This document shows, piece by piece, positions 34,979-44,190 of a DNA stretch of 64,000 nucleotides. Position numbers and translations under genes: made by a program. The stretch is from contig NZ_BBLY01000001.1 of NCBI RefSeq assembly GCF_000971175.1, positions 731,709 through 795,708 of the forward strand, in the 5' to 3' direction. Origin of the DNA: Demequina pelophila. GTDB taxonomy: Bacteria; Actinomycetota; Actinomycetes; Actinomycetales; Demequinaceae. The notes below the pieces were generated by a model, which was not told where the DNA came from, did no database searches, and worked only from the letters and a program-made list of their open reading frames with translations. The number at the start of each line of letters is the position of its first letter. The first letter of the stretch is position 1.

Positions 34979-36511
34979 TCAGAGCAGCCCGGCCGGGGCG
35001 GGAGCGGCGGCCCTCACCGCATCGTCCACCGTGAAGGTGAGGTCGCCCAGCTCGCGCGAGCCGAGCAAGGGCAGGCGCTGGGCAACGTCGAGGAAGCGCT
35101 CGATCTCCGGGTCGGGCACGATGCCCGCCGCGAGCGTGCGGAACTTGGCGACGTAGTCCGCGCGGGCGAACGGCCTGGCTCCCAGCGGGTGCGCGTCCGC
35201 GACGGCGATCTGGTCGCGGTAGACGCTGCCGTCCGCGAACGTGACCTCGATCGAGCCGCCGAAGGCCTTCTCCGCGGGGTCGTTGGAGTGGTAGCGGCGG
35301 GTCCACTCGGGGTCCTCGACGGTGGCGATCGAACGCCACAGCGCGACCGTCTCGGGGCGGGCGGCCCGCTCCGGCAGGTAGGAGCGCTCGTGGTCGAACT
35401 CGCCGTCCTGGAGCGCGACGGTGAAGATGTACGGCAGCGAGTGGTCGAGCGTCTCGCGCGACGCCGCCGGATCGTACTTCTCCGGATCCGCGGAGCCCGA
35501 GCCGATGACGAAGTGCGTGTGATGCGACGTCGCGAGCACGATCCTCTCCACGCGCGCGGGGTCGCCGATCTCCGGGCGCTCGCGGTGCAGGCGCCGTGCG
35601 AGGTCGATCCACGCCTGCGACTGATACTCCGCCGAATGCTGCTTGGTATAGGTGTCGAGGATGGCGCGCTTGGGCTCGCCCGGCACCGGGAGGGGCACCG
35701 CGTACTCGGCGTCGAAGCCGCCCAGCAGCCATGCGATCACGCCGTCCTCGCCCTCGTAGATGGGCGTGGGCGAGGTCTGACCGCGCATGGCGCGGTCGAC
35801 GGCCTCTACCGCGAGCTTGCCGGCCAGCGCCGGGGCATGGGCCTTCCACGACGAGATCTCGCCCTTGCGGGACTGGCGCGTCGCGGTGGTGGTGTGGAGC
35901 GCCTGGCCGATGGCCTGGTAGATGGTCCCGACGGGCAGACCCAGCATCGCGCCCATGCCCGCGGCCGCGCTGGGCCCCAGGTGGGCCACGTGGTCGATCT
36001 TGTGCCGGTGCAGCGAGATGCCCTTCACCAGATCCACCTGGACCTCGTAGCCGGCGACGATCCCGCGCAGCAGGTCCGCGCCGGTGAGCCCGCGCGCCGC
36101 CGCGTGCTGGGCGACCGCGAGGATGGGCGGGATATTGTCGCCGGGGTGCGAGTACTCCTCCGCCAGGAACGTGTCGTGGAAGTCGAGCTCGCGGACCGCG
36201 ACCCCGTTGGCCCAGGCCGCCCACTCCGCGCTCACGCGCGTGGCCAGCTGCTCGCCGCTGACCGTCGCACCCGCGCCGCCGGCCGAGGGCCCGTGCGCGA
36301 GCGCCTGCGCCCGGGCCGCGGAGGGGGCACCCCGGGAGTACGAGGCCGCCGCGACCGCGGCGTTGTCGATCACCCGGTTGACCACCATGTCCGCGACGTC
36401 GTCGCCCACAGGGACCGGGTCCGCGGCCACCCGGGCGATCTTCCACGCGAGCTGCTCCTCGCGAGGCAGCGCCTCGGCGGAGCGATGGGCACGGACGGCA
36501 TGCAGTTTCAC
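34979..36511 (-). CDS. prpD: 2-methylcitrate dehydratase
   Basis: This 510-residue protein belongs to the MmgE/PrpD family, which dehydrates 2-methylcitrate to cis-aconitate analogues without an iron-sulfur cluster. Typical blocks are [34 protein letters not shown] and [16 protein letters not shown]. Family length is about 480-510. The start overlaps the GntR gene stop by 4 nt (ATGA), with a GGAG about 6 nt upstream. Confidence 0.92.
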   Translation of the reverse strand: MKLHAVRAHRSAEALPREEQLAWKIARVAADPVPVGDDVADMVVNRVIDNAAVAAASYSRGAPSAARAQALAHGPSAGGAGATVSGEQLATRVSAEWAAWANGVAVRELDFHDTFLAEEYSHPGDNIPPILAVAQHAAARGLTGADLLRGIVAGYEVQVDLVKGISLHRHKIDHVAHLGPSAAAGMGAMLGLPVGTIYQAIGQALHTTTATRQSRKGEISSWKAHAPALAGKLAVEAVDRAMRGQTSPTPIYEGEDGVIAWLLGGFDAEYAVPLPVPGEPKRAILDTYTKQHSAEYQSQAWIDLARRLHRERPEIGDPARVERIVLATSHHTHFVIGSGSADPEKYDPAASRETLDHSLPYIFTVALQDGEFDHERSYLPERAARPETVALWRSIATVEDPEWTRRYHSNDPAEKAFGGSIEVTFADGSVYRDQIAVADAHPLGARPFARADYVAKFRTLAAGIVPDPEIERFLDVAQRLPLLGSRELGDLTFTVDDAVRAAAPAPAGLL

Positions 36512-37296
36512 CGGGAGGACTCCTTCGTCACGGGGTGGTGGGCTCGGGTGGTGGGCTCGGGTGCGGGACCGGGTGCGGCCTCGGGTCCGGGCTCGGGTGC
36601 GGCCTCGGGTGCGGCCTCGGGTGCGGCCTCGAGCGAGGCGACGATGCTCGCGAGGCTACGGTGCAGGTGCAGCTCGGTCGCGTGGGCGGCCATCAGCTCC
36701 GAGCCGTCGATGATCGCGTCGAGGATCATGAGGTGCTCGTGCGTGGCCTCGCGCAGGCGGGCGGCGTCGTCGCGCGACAGCCGGCGGATGCGGGCGACGT
36801 GGGCGCGCACGCCGTTGAGCGCCGCGACGAGGTGCGGGCTTGCCGCCGCGGCGTCGATCGCCGCGTCCATGCGGCCCACCACCGCGTAGTAGGCCTCGCG
36901 GGACGATGCGCCGGCCAGGTCCTCGCCGGCCGCGCTGAGGGCGTCGCGCAGGGGCGCGAAGTCGGCCGGGTCGCGGCGCAGCGCAGCGAGGCGCGCGGCC
37001 TTGACCTCCAGCGCCTCGCGCAGGTCGAACAGCGCGCGGATGTCCGCGAGCGACAGCGGCGCGACCTCCATGCCGCGCCCGCCGCGAGCCGTCACGAGGC
37101 CCTCGGCCTGGAGCCGGGACAGGGCCTCGCGCAGCGGGGTGCGGGACACGCCCAACCGGGCGGACTGCTCCACCTCGGCCAGCGCGGCGCCGGGCGCGAG
37201 GCTGCCGTCGAGGATCTCCCCCCGCAGTGCGAGGTAGACGCGATCGCTCGAGCGCTCGCCTGCCACGGAGCGCTCTGTATGCATAACGGCGTCCAT
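36508..37296 (-). CDS. GntR-family regulator (FadR/VanR, FCD type) of the methylcitrate operon
   Basis: This 262-residue regulator has an N-terminal winged helix-turn-helix ([21 protein letters not shown]) and an all-helical FCD effector domain with the metal-binding pattern of acidic and His residues ([17 protein letters not shown]). The C-terminal 35 residues are low-complexity Pro-Glu-Ala repeats encoded by a tandem DNA repeat, probably disordered. ATG 37296 is preferred over ATG 37284; neither has a good ribosome binding site. It is the first gene of an operon with prpD, prpB and prpC and has a matching inverted repeat just upstream. Confidence 0.87.
   Translation of the reverse strand: MDAVMHTERSVAGERSSDRVYLALRGEILDGSLAPGAALAEVEQSARLGVSRTPLREALSRLQAEGLVTARGGRGMEVAPLSLADIRALFDLREALEVKAARLAALRRDPADFAPLRDALSAAGEDLAGASSREAYYAVVGRMDAAIDAAAASPHLVAALNGVRAHVARIRRLSRDDAARLREATHEHLMILDAIIDGSELMAAHATELHLHRSLASIVASLEAAPEAAPEAAPEPGPEAAPGPAPEPTTRAHHPVTKESSR
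36535..36633. repeat. Tandem GCGGCCTCGGGT repeats encoding the regulator tail
   Basis: Units of 12 nt (GCGGCCTCGGGT) and shorter degenerate GGTGGGCTCG units repeat across about 100 nt. On the minus strand they encode Pro-Glu-Ala-Ala repeats at the C-terminus of the GntR protein. Copy number could vary between strains. Confidence 0.7.
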
Positions 37297-37322
37297 AGCG
37301 CCGAAAGTAGCACCGCCTGGGG

Positions 37323-37338
37323 TGCTGTGTATACAGCA
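37323..37338. promoter_or_regulatory. Likely GntR operator upstream of the prp operon
   Basis: TGCTGT-GTAT-ACAGCA is a perfect inverted repeat of 6-bp arms with a GTATAC-containing core, the form bound by FadR-type GntR proteins. It lies 27 nt before the regulator's start codon, so autoregulation of the gntR-prpDBC operon is likely (inference). A second weaker TGTATGCATA lies at the start of the coding region near 37276. Confidence 0.6.
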
Positions 37339-37405
37339 AGCGCGAGCGGACCGGAGAACTCGGCCCCGATGCGGGACGCGGCGTGATTCGCCCGGCGAAC
37401 CGGCT

Positions 37406-38092
37406 TCAGCCGCGCCCGGGCAGAGCCAGCGTGTGGGCCGTCCGCTCGACCTTGGCCGCGAGGTATCGCGCGTTCGCCGCGGTGAGGTGGGTGCCGGTGG
37501 CAACGCGCTCGTCGACCTCGACGCCCAGCAGCTCGAGCTGCGCCGCCTTGTCCGGGTTGTTGCTCAGCAGCCGGATCCGGGCCGCCCCGATCGCGCGCAG
37601 CATCTGCGCCGCGGGGGCGTAGTCGCGCTCGTCCTCGCCCCGGCCCAGGGCCGCGTTGGCCTCGTAGGTGTCGAGCCCCGCGTCCTGCAGCGCGTACGCG
37701 TCGAGCTTGGCGTACAGGCCGATGCCGCGGCCCTCCTGCCGCAGGTACGCGAGGAACCCGCCGGCCTCGGAGATCCGCTCGACCGCCTCCCGCAGCTGCG
37801 GCCCGCAGTCGCACCGCTCGGAGCCGAGCACGTCGCCCGTGAGGCACTCCGAGTGCGGGCGCATCAGCGGGGCCGGGCCGCCCGCGCGAGCGCCGGCGAG
37901 GGCGCCCTCCCAGTCGCCCAGCCCGATGAGCAGGTGCTCGCGGCCGTCCACGAGTCCGTCGAACGTCATGACCGTCGCTGTCGCGGTCACGCCCGCCAGG
38001 GACAGCGGCACCACGACGGCGGTTCGGACCGATGCGGCGGGCGGCTCGAGCACGCGCGTCGCGTCGTCGCGGCGGGGGCAGGTGGCGGTCAT
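37406..38092 (-). CDS. ribA: GTP cyclohydrolase II
   Basis: This 228-residue stand-alone enzyme opens GTP for riboflavin synthesis. The zinc site is in GSERCDCGPQL (three Cys with the upstream ECLTGD segment), the catalytic block is LRQEGRGIGLYAKL, and RLLSNNPDKAAQLE is present. It is not fused to DHBP synthase (RibB), and no other rib gene is nearby. ATG 38092 has GAGGAG 5 nt upstream. A hairpin lies in its leader; no FMN riboswitch is recognisable. Confidence 0.9.
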   Translation of the reverse strand: MTATCPRRDDATRVLEPPAASVRTAVVVPLSLAGVTATATVMTFDGLVDGREHLLIGLGDWEGALAGARAGGPAPLMRPHSECLTGDVLGSERCDCGPQLREAVERISEAGGFLAYLRQEGRGIGLYAKLDAYALQDAGLDTYEANAALGRGEDERDYAPAAQMLRAIGAARIRLLSNNPDKAAQLELLGVEVDERVATGTHLTAANARYLAAKVERTAHTLALPGRG

Positions 38093-38112
38093 GATCGCTC
38101 CTCTTCGGTGGC

Positions 38113-38136
38113 GGCGGGGACTGGGGACTCCCCGCC
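38113..38136 (-). promoter_or_regulatory. Hairpin in the ribA leader
   Basis: GGCGGGGA and TCCCCGCC form an 8-bp stem with an 8-nt loop, 20-44 nt before the ribA start codon. It could affect translation, but it may be only a chance GC-rich structure. Confidence 0.4.
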
Positions 38137-38246
38137 GGGGACGTTGCAAGCAGGAACCGAAACATGCGTTCGCATATTTCCGTGGCGTGCCATGTCCCCG
38201 TGCGTCCGGTTTTCGGGGCGTCGCGACCGAGCACGCGCGACCCGGT

Positions 38247-38276
38247 TTGCCACGAGCGTCCGCAAGCGCTTACATA
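38247..38276 (+). promoter_or_regulatory. Promoter with LacI-type operator for the alpha-glucosidase
   Basis: -35 TTGCCA (38247-38252), 18 nt, -10 TACATA (38271-38276). A LacI-type palindrome GCAAGCGCTTAC (38262-38273) overlaps the -10, so binding would block RNA polymerase. The LacI regulator at 40071 is the likely ligand-responsive repressor (inference). Confidence 0.7.
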
Positions 38277-38359
38277 GGGGGTACACGGCCGCGCTCGACG
38301 CCGCGCGCGGCCGCATCAGACGACACGCGGCCGCCCAGGTGCCGCAGAAGAGGACCCTC

Positions 38360-40066
38360 GTGACCGACGCCGCCGCCCCGGCCACCTCCCAGACGACCCC
38401 TGCCACCGCATCGTCCCCCGCCGCGAGGACGCCGGAGGCCCCCGACTGGCGCCGCACGGCCGTGATCTACCAGGTCTATCCGCGCTCGTTCGCGGACTCG
38501 ACCGGCTCCGGCGTGGGCGACATCCCCGGCATCACCGCGCGTCTCGACGCGCTCGCGGACCTGGGCGTCGACGCCGTGTGGCTGTCGCCGTTCTACCGCT
38601 CGCCGCAGAAGGACGCCGGCTACGACGTGTCGGACTTCAGGGACATCGACCCCTCGTTCGGCACGCTCGCGGACTTCGACGCGATGCTCGACAAGGCCCA
38701 CGGCCTGGGGCTGCGCATCATCGTGGACATGGTCCCCAACCACACCAGCGATCAGCACCCCTGGTTCCAGGCCGCACTCGCCGCCGCCCCCGGCTCCCCG
38801 GAGCGCGCCCGCTACCTGTTCCGCGACGGCCGGGGCGAGCACGGGGAGCTCCCGCCCAACAACTGGCCCTCCGTCTTCGGCGGTCCCGCGTGGACGCGCG
38901 TCACCGAGGCGGACGGCTCGCCCGGCCAGTGGTACCTGCACCTGTTCGACTCGTCGCAGCCCGACCTCGACTGGACGCAGGAGGAGGTCCGCGCCGAGTT
39001 CGACGACGTGCTGCGCTTCTGGCTCGACCGCGGCGTGGACGGGTTCCGCGTCGACGTCGCCCACGGCCTGGCCAAGGCCCCGGGGCTGCCGGACCTCGAC
39101 CACGACCCGACGGCCGACGCGCCCACCGTTCAGTCCGCCTGCTGGGGGCAGGACGGGGTGCACGAGGTATGGCGCCGCTGGCGCCGCATCACCGACGAGT
39201 ACGACGGCGACCGCGCGCTGGTCGCCGAGGCCTGGATCTACCCGCTCGACTTCATGGCCAGGTGGGTGCGCCCGGACGAGATGCACCAGGCGTTCAACTT
39301 CCCCTACATGGAGACCGGCTGGTCGCCCGCGCAGATGCGGAGTGTGATCGACGAGTCCCTCGCCGCGTTCGGTGCCGTGGGCGCCCCCAGCACCTGGGTC
39401 CTGTCCAACCACGACATCGTGCGGCACACCACGCGGCTGGCCCAAGGCGTGGACTACCCGCAGGGCCACGGCGTGGGTCCGGAGACCCCTGGCCTGCCGG
39501 ATGTCGAGTCCGGCATCCGCCGCGGCCGCGCCGCGACGCTGTTCATGCTCGGGCTGCCGGGCAGCGCCTACCTCTACCAGGGAGAGGAGCTGGGCCTGCC
39601 GGAGGCGGTCGACCTGCCGCCCGAGGCGCGCCAGGATCCCACCTTCGCCCGCACCGGCGGCGCGCGCTACGGCCGCGACGGCTGCCGGGTGCCCCTGCCG
39701 TGGGAGGCCGACTCCCCCGCCTTCGGCTTCTCCCCCACCGGAGAGAGCTGGCTGCCCCAGCCCGCCGACTGGCGCACGCGCGCCCGCGACGCCCAGCGCG
39801 GCCGGCCCGGCTCGACGCTGGAGATGTACCGGACCGCGCTGCGGGAGCGGCGCGCGAACGGCCTCGCGACCGGATCCATCGCCTGGCTCGAGGTCCCCGA
39901 GGGCGCGCTCGCCTACGTGAACGGGGACGTCGCGGTCGTGACCAACATGTTCGCCGCCCCCTTCGCGGTGCCCGGCGAGGTCCTGGCCTCCTCGGCGCCG
40001 TTCGGCGGCACGCTCGCCCCCGACACGACCGTGTGGGTGCGCCGGGACGATGCGATGGCCGGGTGA
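38360..40066 (+). CDS. GH13 alpha-glucosidase (oligo-alpha-glucosidase type)
   Basis: This 568-residue cytosolic enzyme of glycoside hydrolase family 13 hydrolyses alpha-glucosidic bonds of maltose- or isomaltose-type sugars. The regions are clear: VDMVPNHT (region I), VDGFRVDVAH with the nucleophile Asp (II), VAEAWIY with the acid/base Glu (III) and LSNHDIVR (IV). A disordered N-terminal stretch of about 30 residues includes TASSPAA encoded by the GCATCGTCC motif. The GTG start follows AGAGGA. No transporter gene accompanies it. Confidence 0.92.
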   Translation: MTDAAAPATSQTTPATASSPAARTPEAPDWRRTAVIYQVYPRSFADSTGSGVGDIPGITARLDALADLGVDAVWLSPFYRSPQKDAGYDVSDFRDIDPSFGTLADFDAMLDKAHGLGLRIIVDMVPNHTSDQHPWFQAALAAAPGSPERARYLFRDGRGEHGELPPNNWPSVFGGPAWTRVTEADGSPGQWYLHLFDSSQPDLDWTQEEVRAEFDDVLRFWLDRGVDGFRVDVAHGLAKAPGLPDLDHDPTADAPTVQSACWGQDGVHEVWRRWRRITDEYDGDRALVAEAWIYPLDFMARWVRPDEMHQAFNFPYMETGWSPAQMRSVIDESLAAFGAVGAPSTWVLSNHDIVRHTTRLAQGVDYPQGHGVGPETPGLPDVESGIRRGRAATLFMLGLPGSAYLYQGEELGLPEAVDLPPEARQDPTFARTGGARYGRDGCRVPLPWEADSPAFGFSPTGESWLPQPADWRTRARDAQRGRPGSTLEMYRTALRERRANGLATGSIAWLEVPEGALAYVNGDVAVVTNMFAAPFAVPGEVLASSAPFGGTLAPDTTVWVRRDDAMAG

Positions 40067-40070
40067 CGTG

Positions 40071-41117
40071 ATGGGCGCACCGACCATCCAGGGAGTCGCC
40101 GCGCTGGCGGGTGTCTCGACCGCCACGGTCTCGCGCGCGCTCGCCGGGAAGTCGAGCGTGTCCGAGGCGACGCGCGCCCGGGTGCGGGCCGCCGCGACGG
40201 AACTGGGGTACGTGGCCTCCGCCACCGCATCGTCCCTCGCCTCGGGACGCACCCGGAACGTGGGCGTGGTGCTGCCGTACCTGGGCAGCTGGTTCTACGC
40301 CCAGGTGCTGCAGGGGTGCCACCGCGCGCTCGCGGACCAGGGCTACGACCTGACCCTCTACCACCTCGAGAATCACGCCCCGGACAACAAGCGCGCGGCC
40401 GGTCGGCGCCAGCGGCTGTTCGAGGAGTTCCTGCATCGCAAGCGCATCGACGGGCTCATTGCCGTCTCCCTCGAGCTGACACCGGCGGAGCTCGAGGGGC
40501 TGCACCGCATCGGCCGCCCGCTCGTGGGCGTGGGAGGCCCGCTCGAGGGGGTGACCACGCTGAGCCTCGACGACCGTGCCGTCGCGCGCCTGGCCACCGA
40601 GCACCTGCTGTCGCTGGGCCACCGGACCATCGCGCACATCGGCGGGGCGGAGCGCTTCGACCTCGACTTCGGGCTGCCGGGGCGGCGGCGCGAGGGGTAC
40701 GAGCAGGCGCTGGTCGCCGCCGGAGTGCGGCCCGACCCGGCCCTGGTGCGGGTGGGCGACTTCACCATTCAGGGCGGCTACGAGGCGGCGCTGCAGCTGC
40801 TGGGCGCGCCGCGGTCCCGCCCCACGGCCATCTTCGCGGCGTCGGACGAGATGGCGATCGGCACCATCCTGGCCGCCCGCGATCTGGGCCTGCGCGTGCC
40901 GGAGGACCTGTCCGTCGTGGGCATCGACGGTCACGAGCTGGGCGACTTCTTCGGGCTCACGACGGTGGACCAGTTCCCCCAGAAGCAGGGCCGGCTCGCC
41001 GCCGAGCGCCTGCTCGCGGAGTTGGGACAGGACGGCGCGTCGCACGTCGCCGTGCCCCTGCCGTACGAGCTGCGCGTGCGCCGCAGCACGGCCGTCGCGC
41101 CGGGCGGGAGCGCGTGA
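40071..41117 (+). CDS. LacI-family transcriptional repressor
   Basis: This 348-residue regulator has the LacI helix-turn-helix (TIQGVAALAGVSTATVSRALAG) and hinge (VASATASSLASGRT), then a sugar-binding domain with GYEAALQLL, FAASDEMAIG and the final GLTTVDQFPQKQG. It begins 4 nt after the alpha-glucosidase stop and probably controls that gene through GCAAGCGCTTAC at 38262. The ligand is likely an alpha-glucoside (inference). Confidence 0.9.
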   Translation: MGAPTIQGVAALAGVSTATVSRALAGKSSVSEATRARVRAAATELGYVASATASSLASGRTRNVGVVLPYLGSWFYAQVLQGCHRALADQGYDLTLYHLENHAPDNKRAAGRRQRLFEEFLHRKRIDGLIAVSLELTPAELEGLHRIGRPLVGVGGPLEGVTTLSLDDRAVARLATEHLLSLGHRTIAHIGGAERFDLDFGLPGRRREGYEQALVAAGVRPDPALVRVGDFTIQGGYEAALQLLGAPRSRPTAIFAASDEMAIGTILAARDLGLRVPEDLSVVGIDGHELGDFFGLTTVDQFPQKQGRLAAERLLAELGQDGASHVAVPLPYELRVRRSTAVAPGGSA

Positions 41118-41183
41118 GCCGGTAGCGGTCGCGTTCCCAGCGGACCTGGAGCCGGATCACGGCGTTGTCCCTGACGCGCTTCC

Positions 41184-41189
41184 TAGCGT
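41184..41189 (+). promoter_or_regulatory. -10 element of a leaderless promoter
   Basis: TAGCGT ends 6 nt before the ATG at 41196, so the mRNA would begin at the start codon of the phosphodiester glycosidase-type gene. Confidence 0.5.
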
Positions 41190-41195
41190 CGGAGC

Positions 41196-42266
41196 ATGAC
41201 CTCATCGACCCCGCCGCACGCCCCTTCCACGCCCGCCGATCCCAGGGGCGCGGCCGACGCCATGGACCGCGCGGATCCGGATGCGACCGCGCCGCGCGCG
41301 CGTCGGCGTCGCTTCCCCGGCCGTCGCACCACCGCGGTGGTCGCGGGAGGCGTGCTCGCCCTGGGCGTGCCCACGTTCTGGGCGCTGGACCGCTTCGTCA
41401 TCGAGCACGTCGAGATCGCGAGCGTCTCCGACTACGAGGCGGCGCTGGCGGCCGACGGCACGGGCGCACTCGCGACCGACAACGCGTCCGCCGCGTCCGC
41501 CGCGGCGGCGAGCGAGGCAAGCGCCGTGGACGCGGACGCGACCGCGAGCGACGCGCAGATCACCATCACCGAGCACACGTACGGCACGGGCGAGGACGCC
41601 GCCACGTACTACGTGGCGGACGTGGTCCTCGACGACGTCACGCAGCTGCGCAGCGCGTTCGCGCAGGACGCCTTCGGCCTCAACATCATCGACGAGCCGT
41701 CCGACATCGCCGCCACCGTGGGCGCCGCGTTCGCCGTCAACGGCGACTACTACGGCTTCCGCGAGACCGGCATCGTCATCCGCAACGGGGTCGCCTACCG
41801 CGACCAGGGCGCACGCCAGGGCGCCGTCATCTACGCGGACGGCACCATGGAGATCTACGACGAGACCACCACGACCGCGCAGGAGCTGCTCGACGCCGGC
41901 GCCTGGCAGACCCTGAGCTTCGGCCCGGCCCTCGTGGACGATGGCGCGGTGGTCGAGGGCATCGACCAGGTCGAGATCGACACCAACTTCGGCAACCACT
42001 CCATCCAGGGCGACCAGCCCCGCACCGCGATCGGCATGATCTCCGCGAACCACTACGTCTTCGTGGTGGTCGACGGCCGGTCCGACACGAGCGCGGGCGT
42101 CACGCTGCCCGAGCTCGCAGCGATCATGGCCTCGCTGGGCGCCACCGAGGCCTACAACCTCGACGGCGGCGGCTCCTCCACCATGGTCAGTGGCGAGGAC
42201 GTGGTGAACTGGCCCGGCGGCTCGGGCCGCGAGCGCGGCACCTCCGACATCCTGTGGGTCGGCTGA
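41196..42266 (+). CDS. Membrane-anchored phosphodiester glycosidase (NAGPA-domain) family protein
   Basis: This 356-residue protein has a cytoplasmic basic stretch, one N-terminal membrane helix (residues about 45-65) and an Ala/Ser-rich linker. The NAGPA domain (about 150-355) includes AVNGDYYGF, RTAIGMI and YNLDGGGSSTMV, the most conserved motif of enzymes that uncap N-acetylglucosamine phosphodiesters. In bacteria these proteins are exported and often linked to exopolysaccharides; the exact substrate is unknown. It is followed 2 nt later by a GT2-GtrA gene, so a joint role in cell-surface glycans is likely. Confidence 0.82.
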   Translation: MTSSTPPHAPSTPADPRGAADAMDRADPDATAPRARRRRFPGRRTTAVVAGGVLALGVPTFWALDRFVIEHVEIASVSDYEAALAADGTGALATDNASAASAAAASEASAVDADATASDAQITITEHTYGTGEDAATYYVADVVLDDVTQLRSAFAQDAFGLNIIDEPSDIAATVGAAFAVNGDYYGFRETGIVIRNGVAYRDQGARQGAVIYADGTMEIYDETTTTAQELLDAGAWQTLSFGPALVDDGAVVEGIDQVEIDTNFGNHSIQGDQPRTAIGMISANHYVFVVVDGRSDTSAGVTLPELAAIMASLGATEAYNLDGGGSSTMVSGEDVVNWPGGSGRERGTSDILWVG

Positions 42267-42268
42267 CC

Positions 42269-43684
42269 ATGTGGATCCTCATCCCGGCCTACGAGCCCGA
42301 CGCGCGCCTGATCGGCCTGGTCGCGACGCTCCGCCCCGCGCATCCGGTGCTCGTGGTGGACGACGGGTCCGGCCCCGCCTTCGCGGAGGTGTTCGACGCG
42401 TGCGACGCCCTGGGCGCGGAGGTGCTCCGCCACCCGGACAACCGGGGCAAGGCGGCGGCCCTGCGGACCGGCTTCGCGTGGCTCGAGGACCACGCCCCCG
42501 GCCACGCCGTCGTCTGCGCGGACAGCGACGGCCAGCACCGTCCCGAGGACATCGCCCGGGTGGGCGCGGAACTGGCGCGCCGCGCCGCCGTCGGGGAGGA
42601 CGATGCGATGCTCCTGGGCGTCCGCGCCTTCGAGGGCGACGTGCCGCTGAGATCGCGGGCGGGCAATCGCGCCACCACCGCCTTGGTGGCCGCGGTCGCG
42701 GGCACCCGCATCTCCGACACGCAGACGGGCCTGCGCGGCTACCCGCCGGGGCTGCTGGGGTGGGCGCGCGAGGTGCCCGGTGAGCGGTTCGCCTACGAGC
42801 TGCGCCTGCTGCTCGACGGGGCCCGCCGCGGCATCCCGATCGTCGAGGTGCCCATCGCCACCGTGTATCTGGACCACAACGCCTCGTCCCACTTCCGGCC
42901 GCTGGTCGACTCGCTCAAGGTGATGGCCCCGCTGCTGGCCTTCGGCGCATCGTCCCTGGTCGCCTTCGCGGTCGACACCGCGGCGGTGCTGGCCCTCACC
43001 GCCGCGGGGGCGTCGCTGCTCGCGGCCGTGGTGGTCGCGCGGGTCGCGAGCGCGGGCCTCAACTTCACGCTCAACCGCACCGCGGTGTTCCGCGCCGGCG
43101 GCCCGGTCGCGCCCCAGGTGGCGCGGTACGCCGCGCTGGCCCTCGCGATCCTCGCGGGCAGCTACCTGGGGGTGCGCGCGCTCACCGGGCTCGGGATGCC
43201 GCTGCTGGCGGCCAAGATCGTCACGGACGCGACCCTCTACCTGGTCTCCTACGGCGTCCAGCGGGCCGCGGTGTTCTCGCGTCGGGACGACGAGAGGCGC
43301 GGCGCACCCCATCGCCGCCACGCGAGCGCCGCCAGACCCGCGACCACGGCCACCGCGAGCGCCCACAGCGCCACGGAGGCGAGCCGTGCCTCCACGATCG
43401 GCGCGGCCGCATCGGCCACGGCGTCGACGACGAGCGCCGCGGTGCGGCCGCCCTCGCCCGCCGCGTCACCCGCCGCGTCATTCCCGGACGGGTCGCCGCC
43501 GGGCTCCCACGCGCGCACCGCCACCCATGCCACGCCCGCCACGGCCGCGGTCGCGAGCGCGGCCTTGGCCGGCACCCACGGACGCCGGATGCTCACGGCG
43601 ATCGCGCCCATCACCAGCGCCGCCGCGAGCCACGGCGCCCACGCCGCGACCAGGCCCACGAATCCGTACCAGCCGCGCAGCTGA
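42269..43684 (+). CDS. GT2 glycosyltransferase fused to a GtrA membrane domain
   Basis: This 471-residue protein has a dolichol-phosphate-mannose-synthase-like GT2 domain (residues 1-210; ILIPAYEPD, VLVVDDGSG, CADSDGQHRPED, DTQTGLRGYP) and a four-helix GtrA flippase-like domain (about 225-340; LNFTLNRTAVF). It could both make and handle a lipid-linked sugar. Residues about 340-471 are low-complexity Ala/Thr/Ser/His and lie opposite the antisense gene 43249-44190, so the true translation end should be checked. No ribosome binding site is seen; coupling to the previous stop is likely. Confidence 0.8.
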   Translation: MWILIPAYEPDARLIGLVATLRPAHPVLVVDDGSGPAFAEVFDACDALGAEVLRHPDNRGKAAALRTGFAWLEDHAPGHAVVCADSDGQHRPEDIARVGAELARRAAVGEDDAMLLGVRAFEGDVPLRSRAGNRATTALVAAVAGTRISDTQTGLRGYPPGLLGWAREVPGERFAYELRLLLDGARRGIPIVEVPIATVYLDHNASSHFRPLVDSLKVMAPLLAFGASSLVAFAVDTAAVLALTAAGASLLAAVVVARVASAGLNFTLNRTAVFRAGGPVAPQVARYAALALAILAGSYLGVRALTGLGMPLLAAKIVTDATLYLVSYGVQRAAVFSRRDDERRGAPHRRHASAARPATTATASAHSATEASRASTIGAAASATASTTSAAVRPPSPAASPAASFPDGSPPGSHARTATHATPATAAVASAALAGTHGRRMLTAIAPITSAAASHGAHAATRPTNPYQPRS

Positions 43685-44190
43685 GCGAACTCGTCGGCAT
43701 CGAGCGCCTCGATCTCGAGCGGTCGCAGCCGCAGGTCGGGCACCAGCGACCCCACGATGGGGATCCGGTCGATCTGGTCGTTGACGAAGGCGGAGACGTC
43801 GACCTCGAGGACCAGCGGGCCCTCCGCCTCGGGGGCGAGCACCTGAGCGACGAACTGGTCGCGGGCGCTCAGCGCCTGCTCGAGCAGGTGGCCGCGCAGC
43901 TCGTCGGACTCGAGCGCCCCGACGATGAACGCCTCGACGTCGTCGTCCAGGCCCCACCGTTCGAGGTCGAAGCCGGACTCGGCCAGGGCGGCCACCGCAT
44001 CGTCCGCGATCGCGTCGCCGAGCGCGGCCATGGCCTCGTCGTCGGCGAGGGTGTCCTCGACGAAGCGGTCCAGCGCGGAGCCGTCCTCGACCACGTCGAC
44101 CACGGCGCCCGCGACGGGCCAGGCGGTGAGCAGGACGGCGGCGAGGAGGATCAGCAGCGCCGAGGCGACGGTGCGGACGGTCCCGCTCAT
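43249..44190 (-). CDS. Uncharacterised membrane protein after glnE
   Basis: This 313-residue protein has an N-terminal membrane helix (residues 5-30), an acidic external domain of about 140 residues (many Asp/Glu/Leu), then three further membrane segments near residues 175-290 and a basic C-terminus. I do not recognise a named family; the large external domain between helices recalls hypothetical membrane proteins of actinobacteria. Its start overlaps the glnE stop (ATGA), so it is probably co-transcribed with glnE. The last 436 nt overlap the convergent GT2-GtrA gene. Confidence 0.75.
   Translation of the reverse strand: MSGTVRTVASALLILLAAVLLTAWPVAGAVVDVVEDGSALDRFVEDTLADDEAMAALGDAIADDAVAALAESGFDLERWGLDDDVEAFIVGALESDELRGHLLEQALSARDQFVAQVLAPEAEGPLVLEVDVSAFVNDQIDRIPIVGSLVPDLRLRPLEIEALDADEFAQLRGWYGFVGLVAAWAPWLAAALVMGAIAVSIRRPWVPAKAALATAAVAGVAWVAVRAWEPGGDPSGNDAAGDAAGEGGRTAALVVDAVADAAAPIVEARLASVALWALAVAVVAGLAALAWRRWGAPRLSSSRRENTAARWTP

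Noticed and set aside
38093-38359. FMN riboswitch before ribA
   Set aside because: None of the conserved FMN-riboswitch segments is recognisable; only a short GC hairpin is seen.
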